Source: Cladosporium sp. IMV 00045
Taxonomy: Eukaryota > Ascomycota > Dothideomycetes > Cladosporiales > Cladosporiaceae
Assembly (NCBI GenBank): GCA_001931905.2
Contig: MSJI02000138.1
Location: 2,075-46,957, forward strand
DNA length: 44,883 nt
Reading direction: 5' to 3'
A program made the position numbers and the translations under genes. Shown here piece after piece: positions 32,306 through 43,560 of the stretch. Each line of letters opens with the position of its first letter. Position 1 is the stretch's first letter. Under the pieces are notes generated by a model, which saw only the letters and a list, made by a program, of their open reading frames with translations, searched no databases and was not told the DNA's origin.

Positions 32306-32953
32306 AGAACCTAAAGTTGGTGGACCATTTGTTCTACGACAGAAATTTCTGAGTAGATATCTCACCGATTGTTTTCATGAATTGCAGTTTCGCCGATCGA
32401 GTGACTCTTTTCCAACTCAGAGTGCTCTACGAACAATGCGCGCAAACAGAGCTTGTATTGTGCGCTCAACGCACTCGTGAAACTGCCACTTCATGAACGA
32501 TAGATAGCTACAGGTACTCATGCATCTCATGCATCTCAAACGCAACCCTTGGCTGTATGAATCAAGAAATCTGAGTAGCCTAGTTTTTTGTCGCTGGTAT
32601 CTAGCATGGAGTAACCTAAAGCACCTGCAGCACACGTGGCTCATCAAGGTTTGTGTCTATATAATGATCACACCACCGGGGATTTGAGTTTGTGCAGCTT
32701 GTTCGAATCAGCCACGGTCGTGCGACGCACGGATCTATCACTTATCATTTGTTTCGATAAATGAAGCCACATGGGTGGCTGCATGTTGTGATCGATCTAG
32801 ACTTCAGCTTCTTCTCCAAACACAAAGTCTCGAAGTTGATGCTCGCAATATTTAGACCTCCCCTCCCCCTCTTCGTTTCGCTTCCATTGATCGCCATCGA
32901 CAGCTCTAATATCCCCCGTCCGTTCGTCTCATGAACCGATATTAATCACCAAC
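32306..32953. other. Intergenic, no gene recognised
   Basis: About 650 bp after the GH54 gene. A pyrimidine-rich stretch (CCTCCCCTCCCCCTCTTCG, about 32858-32876) lies within 100 bp of the next ATG and is a typical fungal promoter feature. Confidence 0.5.
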
Positions 32954-33724
32954 ATGGCTCAGCTAGTCCCGATCGACCCAAAGTTCATCAGCGCGAACTG
33001 GTCTTCGACGCTTGCCAGATTCACCGTCACCGCCAAAGGCATCTCAGGCAGAATGGCCACCGTCGAATTCAAGCGAGTGTTGGAATTCACAAGAGGTCGC
33101 AAGCTTCGGCTTGAAGGTTTCTTCGGCGGTGGCAATCCCGATGCTCTTCCGTTTGACAAAACTTACACTGAGGAGAAAGTCACCACAAAGCCGAGTCCCT
33201 CCGGCAAGATACTGGTTGTGCACGCAGATCTGACGACGAAGAAGGAAACGACTTCGGAGATCGTTGTTACATTAGATGTCTCTGTACCAACGCCAGCGCC
33301 TTCGCAGTCTGTGCAGCCAGATGCCCAAATCGTGGCGCTTAAAGCGCAGCCCATGCCTTCGTCTCAACCCAAGATTGACGCTTCTGCTGTGGTCCTGCAG
33401 CCTATCAACATCGATCTTCCAAAACAGAATTTCGTTCGAATCACGGCCGCAATTCCAAACCCATTAATCTATCGATCGAACGTCGAAGGCCGTAACGGAA
33501 TCGATCCTCTGTACACCTGGCGTTCCGGGATAACCCAGGGGCAAGCTTACTGGGACGTCGCTTGGTCTTGGTCTACAGATTCGTCGACGAAGGGGATTTT
33601 CACGGTCACCACGATGCAGAGCGCGCTCAATCAGACAAACGGTCCAACCCAAATCACAGTTCAGCAGTACACGGTCAAATGTCTATCGAAGGTCATGGTC
33701 GACTTGTCCGACCCAAATGCTTGA
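32954..33724 (+). CDS. Hypothetical protein, no family recognised
   Basis: A single-exon gene of 256 residues, without signal peptide or membrane segment. I do not recognise it. The N-terminal half (about 1-110) alternates beta-strand-like segments (ARFTVTAKGISGRMATVEFK, KILVVHADL, EIVVTLDVSV). A Pro/Gln/Ser-rich linker follows (about 110-150), and the C-terminal half again looks beta-rich with several tryptophans (YTWRSGITQGQAYWDVAWSW). The composition suggests a two-domain beta-sandwich. Codon use and the pyrimidine-rich promoter suggest a real expressed gene. It sits between two secreted hemicellulases, but nothing in it shows secretion. Confidence 0.7.
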   Translation: MAQLVPIDPKFISANWSSTLARFTVTAKGISGRMATVEFKRVLEFTRGRKLRLEGFFGGGNPDALPFDKTYTEEKVTTKPSPSGKILVVHADLTTKKETTSEIVVTLDVSVPTPAPSQSVQPDAQIVALKAQPMPSSQPKIDASAVVLQPINIDLPKQNFVRITAAIPNPLIYRSNVEGRNGIDPLYTWRSGITQGQAYWDVAWSWSTDSSTKGIFTVTTMQSALNQTNGPTQITVQQYTVKCLSKVMVDLSDPNA

Positions 33725-34136
33725 GCAGCTCACGGCGCTGCCTGGAGGGAAATAAGGGCGGATGAAAAGGTGAAACGGGTTTTCTGGTTGAGAAAGATGG
33801 TATCGAGTTCCTCTCCACGTTGGAATGGTAGCATGATTTGTCGGTCGAAGTCGTACTTCTGCCTCCAATGATTGCCAATGCATGTAGGTTAAGAGTTGTG
33901 GACAGGGACGTAACAGTCATAGGTTGTTTAACAAATATCGACAGTATAATTGGACAGTGGTGATTCATCGATTGATTGACAGGTAACTTATGTTTAGATG
34001 ATTTTTCCGCTCTGTTCGTTCATCTGTCTGAGGCATTGTCAAGACGGACGAGAATAGAACAACTGTATGCTGGACGCTAGCCGATGATTGGGACGCTCAT
34101 GCTCTGCTATGCACTATGCCGTCTATGACGATAAGT
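33725..34136. other. Intergenic, convergent 3' ends
   Basis: About 410 bp between the hypothetical gene and the xylanase. No feature is seen. Confidence 0.5.
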
Positions 34137-35585
34137 CTAACCCTGCAGGAAGTTGACCAGGGAAGTGTACGCCTCCTTGGGCTGGAAGCTTCCGTCGAAA
34201 AGAAGCGGATTCTCACCGGGCCTCCAGGACTGGGCATCAGAAACACCCCTAGAAAAATTCAGTCAGCTCAGTGGGTCATTGTAGAAACAGTGCTAAGTTC
34301 ACATACCAGGCAGTGATGCCAACGCAGTTCTCAAGGTCCAAGCAAGCCTGAGCAACAGTCTGGTAGTCCTCGGCAGAAGCACCAGCAATATCCAACTCAG
34401 TAACAGCAACCTCGGGTGCAACAGCAGCAAGAGCCTTGAGAGCGTCTGCAGTGCCGCTGGCATCAGACAAGTGAGACTGGGAGCCGATGCCTGTGGAGTA
34501 ATGTTAGTGACTGGACAGCAAGACGGTAGCTGGCCGAGCTTACCATCAATTGGAACACCAGCAGCAATCCACTCCTCAACCTTGGCGGCAAGACCAGTAA
34601 GCTTGGGATAAGTGGCAGAGTCGAGGTTGTAGTCGTTGATGTAGAGCTTCGCATCGGGAGCAGCCTCCTTGGCGGCGTTGAAGGCAATGCTGACAAAGTC
34701 CTCGCCCAATACACGGGAGAAGACAGAGTCACGAAGGGTACCGTCTTCTGCGAAGATCTCGTTGACGACGTCCTAGCCAGGTGTCAGTTTTGCATCATGC
34801 AGAATTGCTTCCATCATCGAAAATCGACATACCCAAGCGAAGCACTTGCCCTTGAAGTGACCGGCAACCTCCGCGATGTGGTTCTCGATCACCTCAGTCA
34901 GCTCAGCCTTGTCAGTAATGCCCTCAACCCAGCTTGGGAGCTGGGAGTGCCAGACAAGAGTGTGGCATCTGAGAAGCTTGCCGTTCTCTGCGGCGAAATC
35001 GGCGGTCTGATCGGCGGTGTCAAAAGTGAACTGGCCACGGGTAGCCTCAAGAGCATCCCATTTCATGCTGTTCTCCGGAGTGATCTGGCCAAAGGCGGAG
35101 TTGATGATATCCGTGGTCTCGGACGAGCTCAGAGTGCCAGGGTCGGCGCAGGTGCCGTAGTACTGCTTGCCCTTGGCGACGAACAAAGCATTCAGGCCCT
35201 GAGCGTCGGTCGACTCGCCAGTGTTGCCACCAGCCGAGCTGGACGAGTTTGAGGCAGGAGCCTGGGATCCAACGCCGGTGGCCGCAGCACGAATAGGAGC
35301 CGTACCAGTACCAGCAATGCCAGTGCCGATAGGAGCGGCACCGGTACCCATGGGGGCAGAGATACCCGTACCAGACGGGACTGCAGGTGACGCCGCAGGA
35401 GCCGAAGCCTCAGGCGACGAAGAGACACCGCTGGGCGCCGCCGCGCCACCGTTGGCAGGAGGTGGAGCTTGACCCCATCCTCCATTGTTTCCCCAGCTAC
35501 CCCATTGCCATTGCGGCTGGGCAGTAGGGGCGGCAGCAGCGCACCCGGCGACTGCGGCTGTCAGAGCGAAAAGATCGGAACGCAT
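34137..35585 (-). CDS. Secreted endo-1,4-beta-xylanase, GH10
   Basis: Four exons (35585-34833, 34772-34544, 34490-34307, 34248-34137; introns 60, 53 and 58 nt) give 425 residues. A signal peptide ([19 protein letters not shown]) is followed by a Gly/Trp-rich segment and a long Pro/Ala/Ser/Gly linker with GTG(I/A)xxPxG repeats, up to about residue 120. There is no cysteine pattern of a CBM1 ahead of the linker. The GH10 barrel carries the acid/base Glu256 in DVVNEI and the nucleophile Glu359 in VTELDIAG, plus [10 protein letters not shown] and [11 protein letters not shown]. It cleaves xylan backbones and would work with the neighbouring GH54. TTTAGCC at 36081-36087, the reverse of the XlnR box GGCTAAA, lies about 500 bp upstream; a TATAAG is about 160 bp upstream. 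Confidence 0.95.
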
Positions 35586-36723
35586 CTTGGAACAAGAAGT
35601 GAAATGACTGGATTGGTTGAAAAGAAGGGCTTGGGTGAGAGGCTTAGGGTTGGAGCGAAACCAGTCGCTGAAAGAGTGAGGGCAAGAGAGGGCAAGGGCT
35701 TGATGGAAAGACCAAGCAATGCTAAGTCGACAAGATCCAAGTCTTATAGGCTTTACCAGAAGCTTTGCGCAATATATGCTGAAACGTGTTGGCGCATTTC
35801 GTTTCCATGTAAAGGGATCAGGCCAAATTGCTGGGGCGATAGCGTCCACGGTGGCACCATGTTGATGAGAAACTTCAGCATGGTCTTCCGTAGTCCAGAG
35901 ATAGCGGTTACATATTGATGAACAAGAGGGGGAGTCTTGTCCGAACGGGTTTTCATGAAACGCTTCGCAAATGCTTAGTCTTAGTAAAGCTCAAGTTGAA
36001 ACATCGCTTCGCGGAGATGAGATCAAAAGATGGTTCGACACCCGACGTCGGCTTCTCGGTCGAGGTTCGGGGATCTTGCATTTAGCCAATATTCCGTTGA
36101 TGGACATTTGCCTCCTCTCTTCCCTTCTTCTTCTTTCAATTTTGACCATTCAATAAGGGAACACGACATAAAGATACAAACGCAGTTCTGGCCAGGATGA
36201 TTGCGACCAATCGTGCAACAAACACGGAACTCGATTGGCCTCCGGGTTACCATATTCCTGATATCGACCCGGGAGCGGCGACTTCGCAAATGCCATTCAA
36301 AATCCGTCGATGATTAGCATTTGGTCAACACGAATAGCACGAACAGCAACAGATTGACTTGATCCGCGATTCGGTCCAAACAGAGTGAAGCCGGCTCGGC
36401 TTCTGTGGAACGACCTACACGCAAAGTTGTCAAAAAATGGTGACCGATCGTGAGCTTCTGCAAGCACAGTAAAGGTATATCGCATGATCACGACATATTG
36501 ATACAGTGAGTCGTACAGGCATGCATATCTGTCAGTGCGATATCATTGATTCGTATGAATTTAAAGGAATGCTTGCGATAATCGCACAACCAAGACGCAA
36601 CGATCTCGTCATTTGATCGAACTACCGAGAGATCATACCCTCGGCATACAGTACTCGAAAGGTTCGCAAACATCTGCACCTTGTGGCGTCTCAATCCATT
36701 TCGGCCGTGTGATGCATCACCAA
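35586..36723. other. Upstream region of the xylanase gene
   Basis: 1.14 kb. It contains minus-strand TATAAG near 35743-35748 and a minus-strand GGCTAAA box at 36081-36087 overlapping a CCAAT. No gene is seen. Confidence 0.5.
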
Positions 36724-37482
36724 TCAGGCGGCCGCAGGGCCGAGGTCAGGGCTGTTGAATGGAACGCCAGCTCCGCGTTCGTCCCACGCCTGAGCCAGGT
36801 ACCACTTGCAAGAGATGTCACTGCTCTGGGAGTAAAGCCAAATCTCCGTTCCATCCGTTGTCTTGCGGCTGTTGATGTTGAGGTACATGCCCTGGTTGGC
36901 CGCCGGGGTGATCCTGGTATTGTTAGCATAGCACTGGTTGCGGCTTCGGCTTACATACCAGTACTGTCCAGTACGGTTCCTCAGAGGGGTCACCTATCGG
37001 ATAGAGAATTTAGTACGTGCAGTTCTCAACTTTGTAAGCGTTGCCTGCAAGCCAAAAGTGCTGTCTGTCATGTGAGAATGCCATGGAATAGCGACCCAGC
37101 ATTAGCAAAGTCATAACGATAGACTTGCACTCCACCGACAGCGCATGTCAGTAGGGCTCATGACGGCGACCTCCAACTACTTTCCCTGAGGGGCGCCATC
37201 CGGGTACGTGAGAAACATGCCGCTCCGGTTGTTGATGATATGATATTCATCCTTTCCTGCCTTGCTGATGCCGGCGTATGCAAAAGCCCAGACGTCATTG
37301 TGGTCCTTCTCAGCCTTCCTATAGTCAAAGGTAAGTGAGCGGACTCGGGCATGAGGGTGATTGCTGCAGAACAATTACCAGGTAACGATCTTCTTGTCCG
37401 TCCCAACTTTTTGGGAGCAGCGGACCTCACGGTCAAGCACAGACTCGATGCGGTAAAGACCAGCTCCGGTGAAGTCTGACAT
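36724..37482 (-). pseudogene. Beta-trefoil (ricin-B-lectin-like) domain gene with in-frame stop
   Basis: From ATG 37482 exon 1 runs to 37379; a 60-nt intron (37319-37378) is clear. Exon 2 is interrupted by TAG at 37177-37179, but the frame after it still reads a beta-trefoil repeat. That repeat aligns with a later one: DMRCRW against DISCKW, GMFL against GMYL. Further introns are likely at 37045-37130 and 36914-36958 (GTATGT, GCTAAC, CAG). Joining the parts also needs a 37-nt removal at 36994-37030, which is unusually short. The last exon ends at 36724. There is no signal peptide. The fold binds carbohydrate; nothing resembling a catalytic toxin chain is present. I treat it as a nonsense-disrupted gene. 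Confidence 0.55.
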
Positions 37483-39194
37483 ATTGGATCCGTTTGAAGA
37501 GCGAGTTTGGATAGCTAATGAAGATTCGGGTTGTGGTGTTGTGAGAGAAGTTTGGAAAACCAGGCCACAAGTGCCTTCCTTTATAGAGTTTTGCCTTGGC
37601 GTGAAGCCATTTGATGTGTAGTATCACTCACATGTCTGCAATCTCTGCATGGTCGGTTGACTTCGTTGGCATACGATCATCGCTCGTCTAGAACTACTTT
37701 CAAGCTCCTCTCGCAGGGTTGTATTACGAATCAATGGTCCATGAGGCTGTAGATGCCGAAGAAAAGCGACATGATCCAATGGGCAGCTGAGTCGGATCAA
37801 AGTCGTTGAGCTGCAATTATGCATGCGTTGTTGACTTAAATTTAGTTATTGGGATATACCTTTCAACACAAACCTTTGCCCTTGAAGTCGTACCGAAGAA
37901 GCTGTCGTCTCGATGTCAGTGGTGAACCAGTGCGCAAGCTATGCCGTGCAGGTCACTCGCATGTGAGCTTCTGAAATCAATATTTATGCGTTGCCATGCA
38001 CTACTTACTCTGTCATATCCTTCTGCGTCCAGGGTGCTGTCCAAACAAAAGCTGTTTTGGTCAAGGGACCGATCATGTGGAGTTGCATCGGACCGATCGT
38101 CCTGACACCGCGCAGTGTCCCCATCGCTAGACTAGAATGGGAAAACGCGATCGGATATTCTACTGTGAGACGCGATGCGAACATCTGATCTCCTGCTGGT
38201 TCTCATGCTTGACCCGGATCAAGCAGCTCCAATGTATTGCGCTTTCGACAACATTGCACAGCTCTACTGACCACTCTCAAACCGGTCTTGGAACGGTTAG
38301 GGTTCACGCCCGTGATTGTTTAGTCAGCCAGCAACAATGCATTCGAAGCTCTCGGCGGGACGCTCCATGCCACTACGTTCACAGTCTGACGATGAGCAAT
38401 TCGTCAGGCATTGGTGCCCGCCGCCAACAGACATGAAACCAGCCAAGAGTACCAGGTCATGTTCGGGATCGATTCCATTATGCCTTGATCTTTCATACGC
38501 AACGAAAACGCAGCTTGAGGAGGTTTGAAGCTGTGAGAGTAAGTAGTGGTAGAGCACAAACTGCAATAGAGCTTCATGGATGCGTCTGGACCATGATTTG
38601 AGCATACAACGATGCGACTTGGAGTTCGAGACTGGTCCGGATATTTGGGAAAAGCAGAAGTGCATTCCGAGATTGGCAGAAACGGCGACAGTGTCACTGT
38701 GTTATCGAATTGACAATTATAGTAAATCTCGTAGTAGTCTCCCTTCTTGATCTTCTGAGATCGAATGCAGCTAGCGACACGGGGAATACTCTGCGTGTTG
38801 CTACAAGGTCCTTCATCACTTCATCGAAACTTGAATAGCAGCGTGCACTGCGATGCATTTGCCGCTGACTTGCAGGCAGCTGTTCTCAATAAATGAGGTA
38901 ATAATAATACCGTCTACCTCAACGCCCATCTTCAGAGCTCGACGCTCTGCATCACGAGCCAACAAGTTCTTTCTCGCGGGGATGGTTGTTGCATTCTGTT
39001 GTAGAACATCGTCGCGCGAAGTGCCGTTGTGATCCTAAAGCTTTGACTCATTATAAGCTCTTCACATGTCCAGACATCCATCAGGGCAAGATGACATCTC
39101 AACGCCGTTTCAAGGCCACTTTGGCTGAGCCAATGACCAGAGTCCAAGCCAGAAGCAGCTGCGGATCAACCCTAGGCATCACAAGCCAGACTCC
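37483..39194. other. Long intergenic stretch, no gene recognised
   Basis: 1.7 kb. Frames up to 113 codons exist (minus strand 38324-38665), but none shows a domain or a plausible splice structure. No repeats of note are seen. Confidence 0.5.
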
Positions 39195-40860
39195 TCAATG
39201 AACCCAAACCTCGCATTTGTGCGAACGGGGGGTGATCAAGAAATGGTTCTCCATCTCCATAGACTCCGATGTGGTCGACGGAGCCAGACGAGCAACACCC
39301 TTGAACGACCGGAAGAACTCCGCCGTGGCAAGACGCAACTCCATATTGGCGAGGTGCACGCCCAAGCAAATGCGAGAGCCGGCACCGAAAGGGTGGAAGA
39401 CCCTTTTTGCGTCGTCGGACACTTCGTCGTTGAGCCATCGGGAGGGAAGAAACCTGGTTGTGTTACGATCATCAGTGGTGAGCGCGTGCGTAAGAATGTA
39501 GATGTGCTTACTCGTGAGGGTTAGGAAAGAGGCTGGCATCGTGGTGGAAGGTGTAGGCTTGCGTGGTGACAGTCGTTCCAGGCGGTATGAAATTTCCGCC
39601 CATCATGGTACCGTTGGCAGGAACCATACGGGGGATACCACCAGGAGCGGCGCCGTACATCCTCAATGCTTCTTTGATGACAGCGTTGAGCAAGGGGAGT
39701 GCTTCGGCATCCGATTCCGAAAAGTTGGCGGGCAGGCCAGCGACTTCTTGCTCAAGATCTCTTTGCAGGGAGGGTCGTGAGAGCACAGCCCAGACGAGAT
39801 AGGTGAGTGTGTTTGCCGTAGTATCGGTACCTGCGACAATGAGTGCAGAAGCCTCGACTTGAACATCGCGCTCGTCGAGTCCGTCCTGCTTCTCCAGCTC
39901 AGCGGCCATGTTGGAAAAAATGTTACTGGAGGTGTCACTTGCTTGGACACTAGCGAGATACACTTTGCCGTGCTCATATAAAGGGTTCTCCGCCTGGAAT
40001 AATTTTGGTATCAGGGGGGGTGGTAGGAATTTGATCGCCTTGCCGACCATTCTTAGGATTGGGAGCTCCACGCCAACCCCATCGACAATCACTCTCTCAG
40101 TCACGAGTTGCATCATCTCCGAGATCTATCAGAAGATACCACTTAGTCAGCTCATTGTACGCATAGTCACCAAGCTGGGCGGACAGCCATACTGTGCCTC
40201 TCTCCAGATTTTCAAAACTGTGTCCGTACATCAGGCGACCAGTCACATCCATGGCCATACTAGTCCACCAATGAAGCACATCGACCGGGCGATCGTTGGC
40301 AAACCCGGTCTCATGCATCCGACGGACTGCAAGACGAGACAAGTCTCTAACAGTATCGTGCCAGTGCTCAAGAAGGTACGCCTTACTCATGGGCCGTGAG
40401 AATTGGCGTCGGCGTAGCGCATGTTGTTTGGGATCGGTCATGGTGAAGACAGACAATCGATCTGACTGCGTCGTGAATTGGCGATACCAGTCGCTCTTCA
40501 TGAAGTCGGTGCCAATTCTGTGAATTTGCTTGAAACCTTCTGCATCGCTGACTGCGACCTCGTCTGGGCTGATGCGGACGTAGGGTCCCCATTTCTGATG
40601 CAAAGAGTCGACGAAAAAGATCCGGCGGCCTGTCAGGATCGCTAACTTGAGAGGCAGTCTTGTGAAGCGAGTGTACCATGGTCCTGGTATCTTTGACAAT
40701 GGATTTCGTAGGCCTTGCAGTATTATCTGAGTAATGTTAGCCAAGCATGTCGCCAATTGCTGTTGAAGCATTTGCAAGGGAGATACAACCGCACCATGAA
40801 GAGGGCAAGGCCAAGGCAGAAGCAGGCCACGGCAACATGATGATACGACAAGAAAGGCAT
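39195..40860 (-). CDS. Cytochrome P450 monooxygenase
   Basis: Four exons (40860-40795, 40726-40193, 40125-39512, 39453-39195; introns 68, 67 and 58 nt) join in frame to 490 residues. The N-terminus (VAVACFCLGLALFMIILQG) is a membrane anchor, followed by the proline-rich hinge KIPGPW. The I-helix oxygen-binding motif is AGTDTTANT, the K-helix EXXR is within KEALRM, and the heme loop is FHPFGAGSRICLG with Cys434 as thiolate ligand. The first exon rests on a weak donor (GTGCGG) but yields the expected anchor. The class resembles fungal CYPs acting on small hydrophobic metabolites; the substrate is unknown. No backbone synthase gene is nearby, so a secondary-metabolite cluster is not supported here. 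Confidence 0.9.
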
Positions 40861-41391
40861 CACTGCGGCTGCTCAATATGCTCGTAAGAATGATTCAAAC
40901 CGTATGCGCACCAGCAATTGTTTTATACCTGGTAGTTCATCTCCTCGATTCCGTGTGGAGGTGGTCCATCCGGGATTCGGAACAGACATCGGCAGTCCGA
41001 GCGAACGTCGTTGGCACCATCTGGTTTGAGCAAGTGTGGCCTTGCTAGATAGCCTTGATGCTGCATTCCATCGCCGGGAGAACGGGTGTCACAGTCTCCG
41101 ACTTCTTGTGATGGCGTAGTGGGAGTCCAATTTACTGGCGTCGCGTTTCCAAGTAACCGCCGAAGCCAACGGATCGCGGAAGGCCAGACATCCGGCATCC
41201 AGCAACACCCAAGGCCCCAAGAAAAGCCAAGAAAGAGCATGGCATATGAGGCATAGTAGGGACATGTCATGATATCTACCTTCAATGTTAGCAGATAGTC
41301 CTTTTGCTATACTGATTGCATATGGATTGTTTGAATAATATGTATTCAATATCTCGTAAGCTTACTCATCAATTACCTAATTGTAACACAA
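40861..41391. other. Intergenic; weak minus-strand frame
   Basis: About 530 bp. A minus-strand frame from ATG 41270 to 40923 (about 115 codons) starts with a hydrophobic stretch (YYASYAMLFLGFSWGLGC) but has no family resemblance or other support. I leave it uncalled. Confidence 0.4.
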
Positions 41392-41492
41392 GCAAGCCTG
41401 GTCTAGCGGTTATGATTTCTGTCTAACAATAGTTGCAACATCAGCGCTGATGGCAGCACAGAAGGTTCCCGGTTCGATTCCGGGGGTTTGTA
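41392..41492 (+). tRNA. tRNA-Val (AAC) with 28-nt intron
   Basis: The acceptor arm GCAAGCC (41392-41398) pairs with GGTTTGT (41485-41491). Then come TG, D-arm GTCT-AGCGGTTA-TGAT, and anticodon stem TCTGT/ACAGA (41418-41422 with 41458-41462). The loop reads CT-AAC-A, giving anticodon AAC at 41425-41427. The intron 41429-41456 sits one base after the anticodon, the canonical site. The variable loop is AGGTT, and the T-arm is CCCGG-TTCGATT-CCGGG (41468-41484). The body TGGTCTAGCGGTTATG closely resembles yeast tRNA-Val. An antisense frame across it is an artefact. Confidence 0.88.
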
Positions 41493-42003
41493 ACGGATGA
41501 TATGTCTCCATTCCTTTTTGCTTGCTTGTCATGTTCAGGGCGCCGGTGATGCTCTTTCGCCTTTTTGGTTGGATGTAGCTGCTATATTTACGAGGGGACC
41601 CCAATCTGTGGGGAAATGTTTGCAGGAAGCCATCAGATCTTGCTGTCAACGGCCTGGCCTGGCAGGCTGTGCTTCAATACGCAGACTCAGCAGATTGATC
41701 GGCGTCAGGTGAACGCCCTGGACGATATCTGAGAACTTTGGCAGGTGTGCTTTGAACGCATTCGTGTTCATGTTTCTTCAAGATTTCTCGTCATTTTCTA
41801 ATCCTAAAGAATCCAATTGCCGGGTAGTATCCAACTTTTACTCCAAGCTGGGTATCCGTGCCCGCAAAAGGTCTCGCTGTATATGCTCTTTTCCAGAGAC
41901 CCACTACATGTAGTGCTCCAAATCCCAACCAGCCATTAGGCGCCTCCTCTTCTAACTTTCCCTTCCCAATATCCACGCTCTGCTTGCAAACAAGCAAATG
42001 CCT
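41493..42003. other. Intergenic, no gene recognised
   Basis: About 510 bp between tRNA-Val and the TRAP-alpha-like gene. Nothing is seen. Confidence 0.5.
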
Positions 42004-42982
42004 CTACGAAGCCTGCTTGCTCTTGGAGCGTCCACTTCCGACCCTCCTGGCCTCAGGGCGCTGCAGGTGGCCGGCAGGGATCCAGCTCTGGTCGAAACCC
42101 TTCGCGCCGGTGGCGACGGCGGGGCCGTCAGCGCCAACAACGGAGACCTGGTCGGCGGGGTCGACCTTCTTGGTCTGGCCGGAAGAGCGCTGAGCGCGCT
42201 CGCCGCCCTTGCCGCCGCGGCGCTTCTGGGGGAAGAGAGTGGTGATCCAGGTGTTGTAGATGAAGTAGCAGGTGCCGCCGAAAGCGGTGAGGAGGAAGAG
42301 GTAGAGGAAGATGCTGCGGTAGAATCGTGTTAGAATTGCTCTTCCCGACGATTAGTCTACGAGATGGCTTGAAAACTCACATTTGCGGGTCGAAGAAGCT
42401 AACAGGAGCCTCGACAACGCTGACGGTCTCGTTGTAGACCTGACGGGTGTAGACCTGTCCAGCAGAGCTCTGCAGAACAGCGGCGAGGTTGAGGCGGAGA
42501 TCCTGGGGGTGCATCTCAGTCGCGAAGGAGTAGGTCAGAGACTCGCGCTCGCCAGCGGGGATAGAAACGCCATAGCGCTGGGTGGTGAGGTTGCGCAGAA
42601 TGACGGGGACCTCAGGCGCGCCGGGGACATCGACGGGAGTGGTGAGGGAACCGCCGACAATCAGGACCTGGATGGCCTCGGGCTCCTGGTTGTGAACATC
42701 GAGGACGGCGCGGGTGGGGTGGCCGTTGACGAGCTTCACGCCGAAGATCTCGGCTTGAGGGAAAGAAGTGGTGATGTCGACATTGATGTTGGGCGTTTGC
42801 TGCTGGGTGGGGTCTTCGACTTCTTCCTCGATCTCTTCGACCTGTGAAGATTGTTATTGGGAGATCGGTGATGTTGATGCTTCATAGGTTTGGCATACCT
42901 GGATGCCCTCAGGGAGTTGAGCAACAGTGCTGACGGCGTGGAAAGCCGCAAGGGCAAGGGCTGTGAGCTTCAAGGATACCAT
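42004..42982 (-). CDS. TRAP-alpha / Irc22-type ER membrane protein
   Basis: Three exons (42982-42899, 42841-42381, 42313-42004; introns 57 and 67 nt) give 284 residues. A signal peptide (MVSLKLTALALAAFHAVSTVA) is followed by an acidic lumenal start (VEEIEEEVEDP). A beta-sandwich follows, typical of translocon-associated protein alpha: FGVKLVNGHPTRAVLDVHNQ, RYGVSIPAGERESLTYSF, DLRLNLAAVL. One transmembrane helix (IFLYLFLLTAFGGTCYFIYN) and a basic cytosolic tail (PQKRRGGKGG) complete the topology. The fungal member is called Irc22 in yeasts. It is presumed to act with the Sec61 translocon or ER membrane organisation. It is head to tail with CDC48 about 0.6 kb away. Confidence 0.85.
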
Positions 42983-43560
42983 GTTGCTCTGGCGGTGGAG
43001 GGTGATGAGGGAGAGAGTAAGGTAAAGGGGTGTGAGTGAATGGTGGGATGTGTTTGGCGGCGAGCTGGAGAATATGATAGAAGCTACGTACTTGCCAATG
43101 CTCCAAGTGGCCAGATTAAAGCGGGTCTCCAGGTCTTTCCCCAGCCTCGGCCATCGTCACCCCATCGCCAATCCGGATTCATTTACTGATGTGATGGTCA
43201 AGAGACGAGAACTATTAGAGCGATTGATGGACATACGCAAGGTCTATGCAGCTTTCAGAAAGAGAAGATGAAACGTTGAAGCTGTCACGATATGCAAGGA
43301 AATTATTCTCATACTGCCCGTAGAGGCATGACATAACAGGGAAACTCTGAATTGCCTACTCTAGCACAACCACGCTCGATAAGAGGCGACCAGCCAGACA
43401 GCAAGAGCTTCCAAATAAAAAGAGAAAAGGACTACCAGAACACTCTATCCATCTTTCCCCTTCAGTCCATAGACGCGCCTGAATGCATGGTTTCTCTCTC
43501 CACCTGGAACATTACTCCGAGAACAGCAAAGGATTAGGTCGTGAGGTTCGTGAAACGAAT
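42983..43560. other. Intergenic between TRAP-alpha-like gene and CDC48
   Basis: 578 bp containing the promoter of the TRAP-alpha-like gene and the 3' end of CDC48. No further gene is seen. Confidence 0.5.

Noticed and set aside
39195..40860. Secondary-metabolite cluster around the P450
   Set aside because: No polyketide synthase, NRPS, terpene cyclase or prenyltransferase is present in the window.
40923..41270. Minus-strand frame with a hydrophobic start near the P450
   Set aside because: The hydrophobic stretch alone is not enough. There is no family resemblance and the tail looks like random sequence.
41410..41649. 79-codon minus-strand frame containing IEPGTF
   Set aside because: It is the antisense translation of the tRNA-Val T-arm region.
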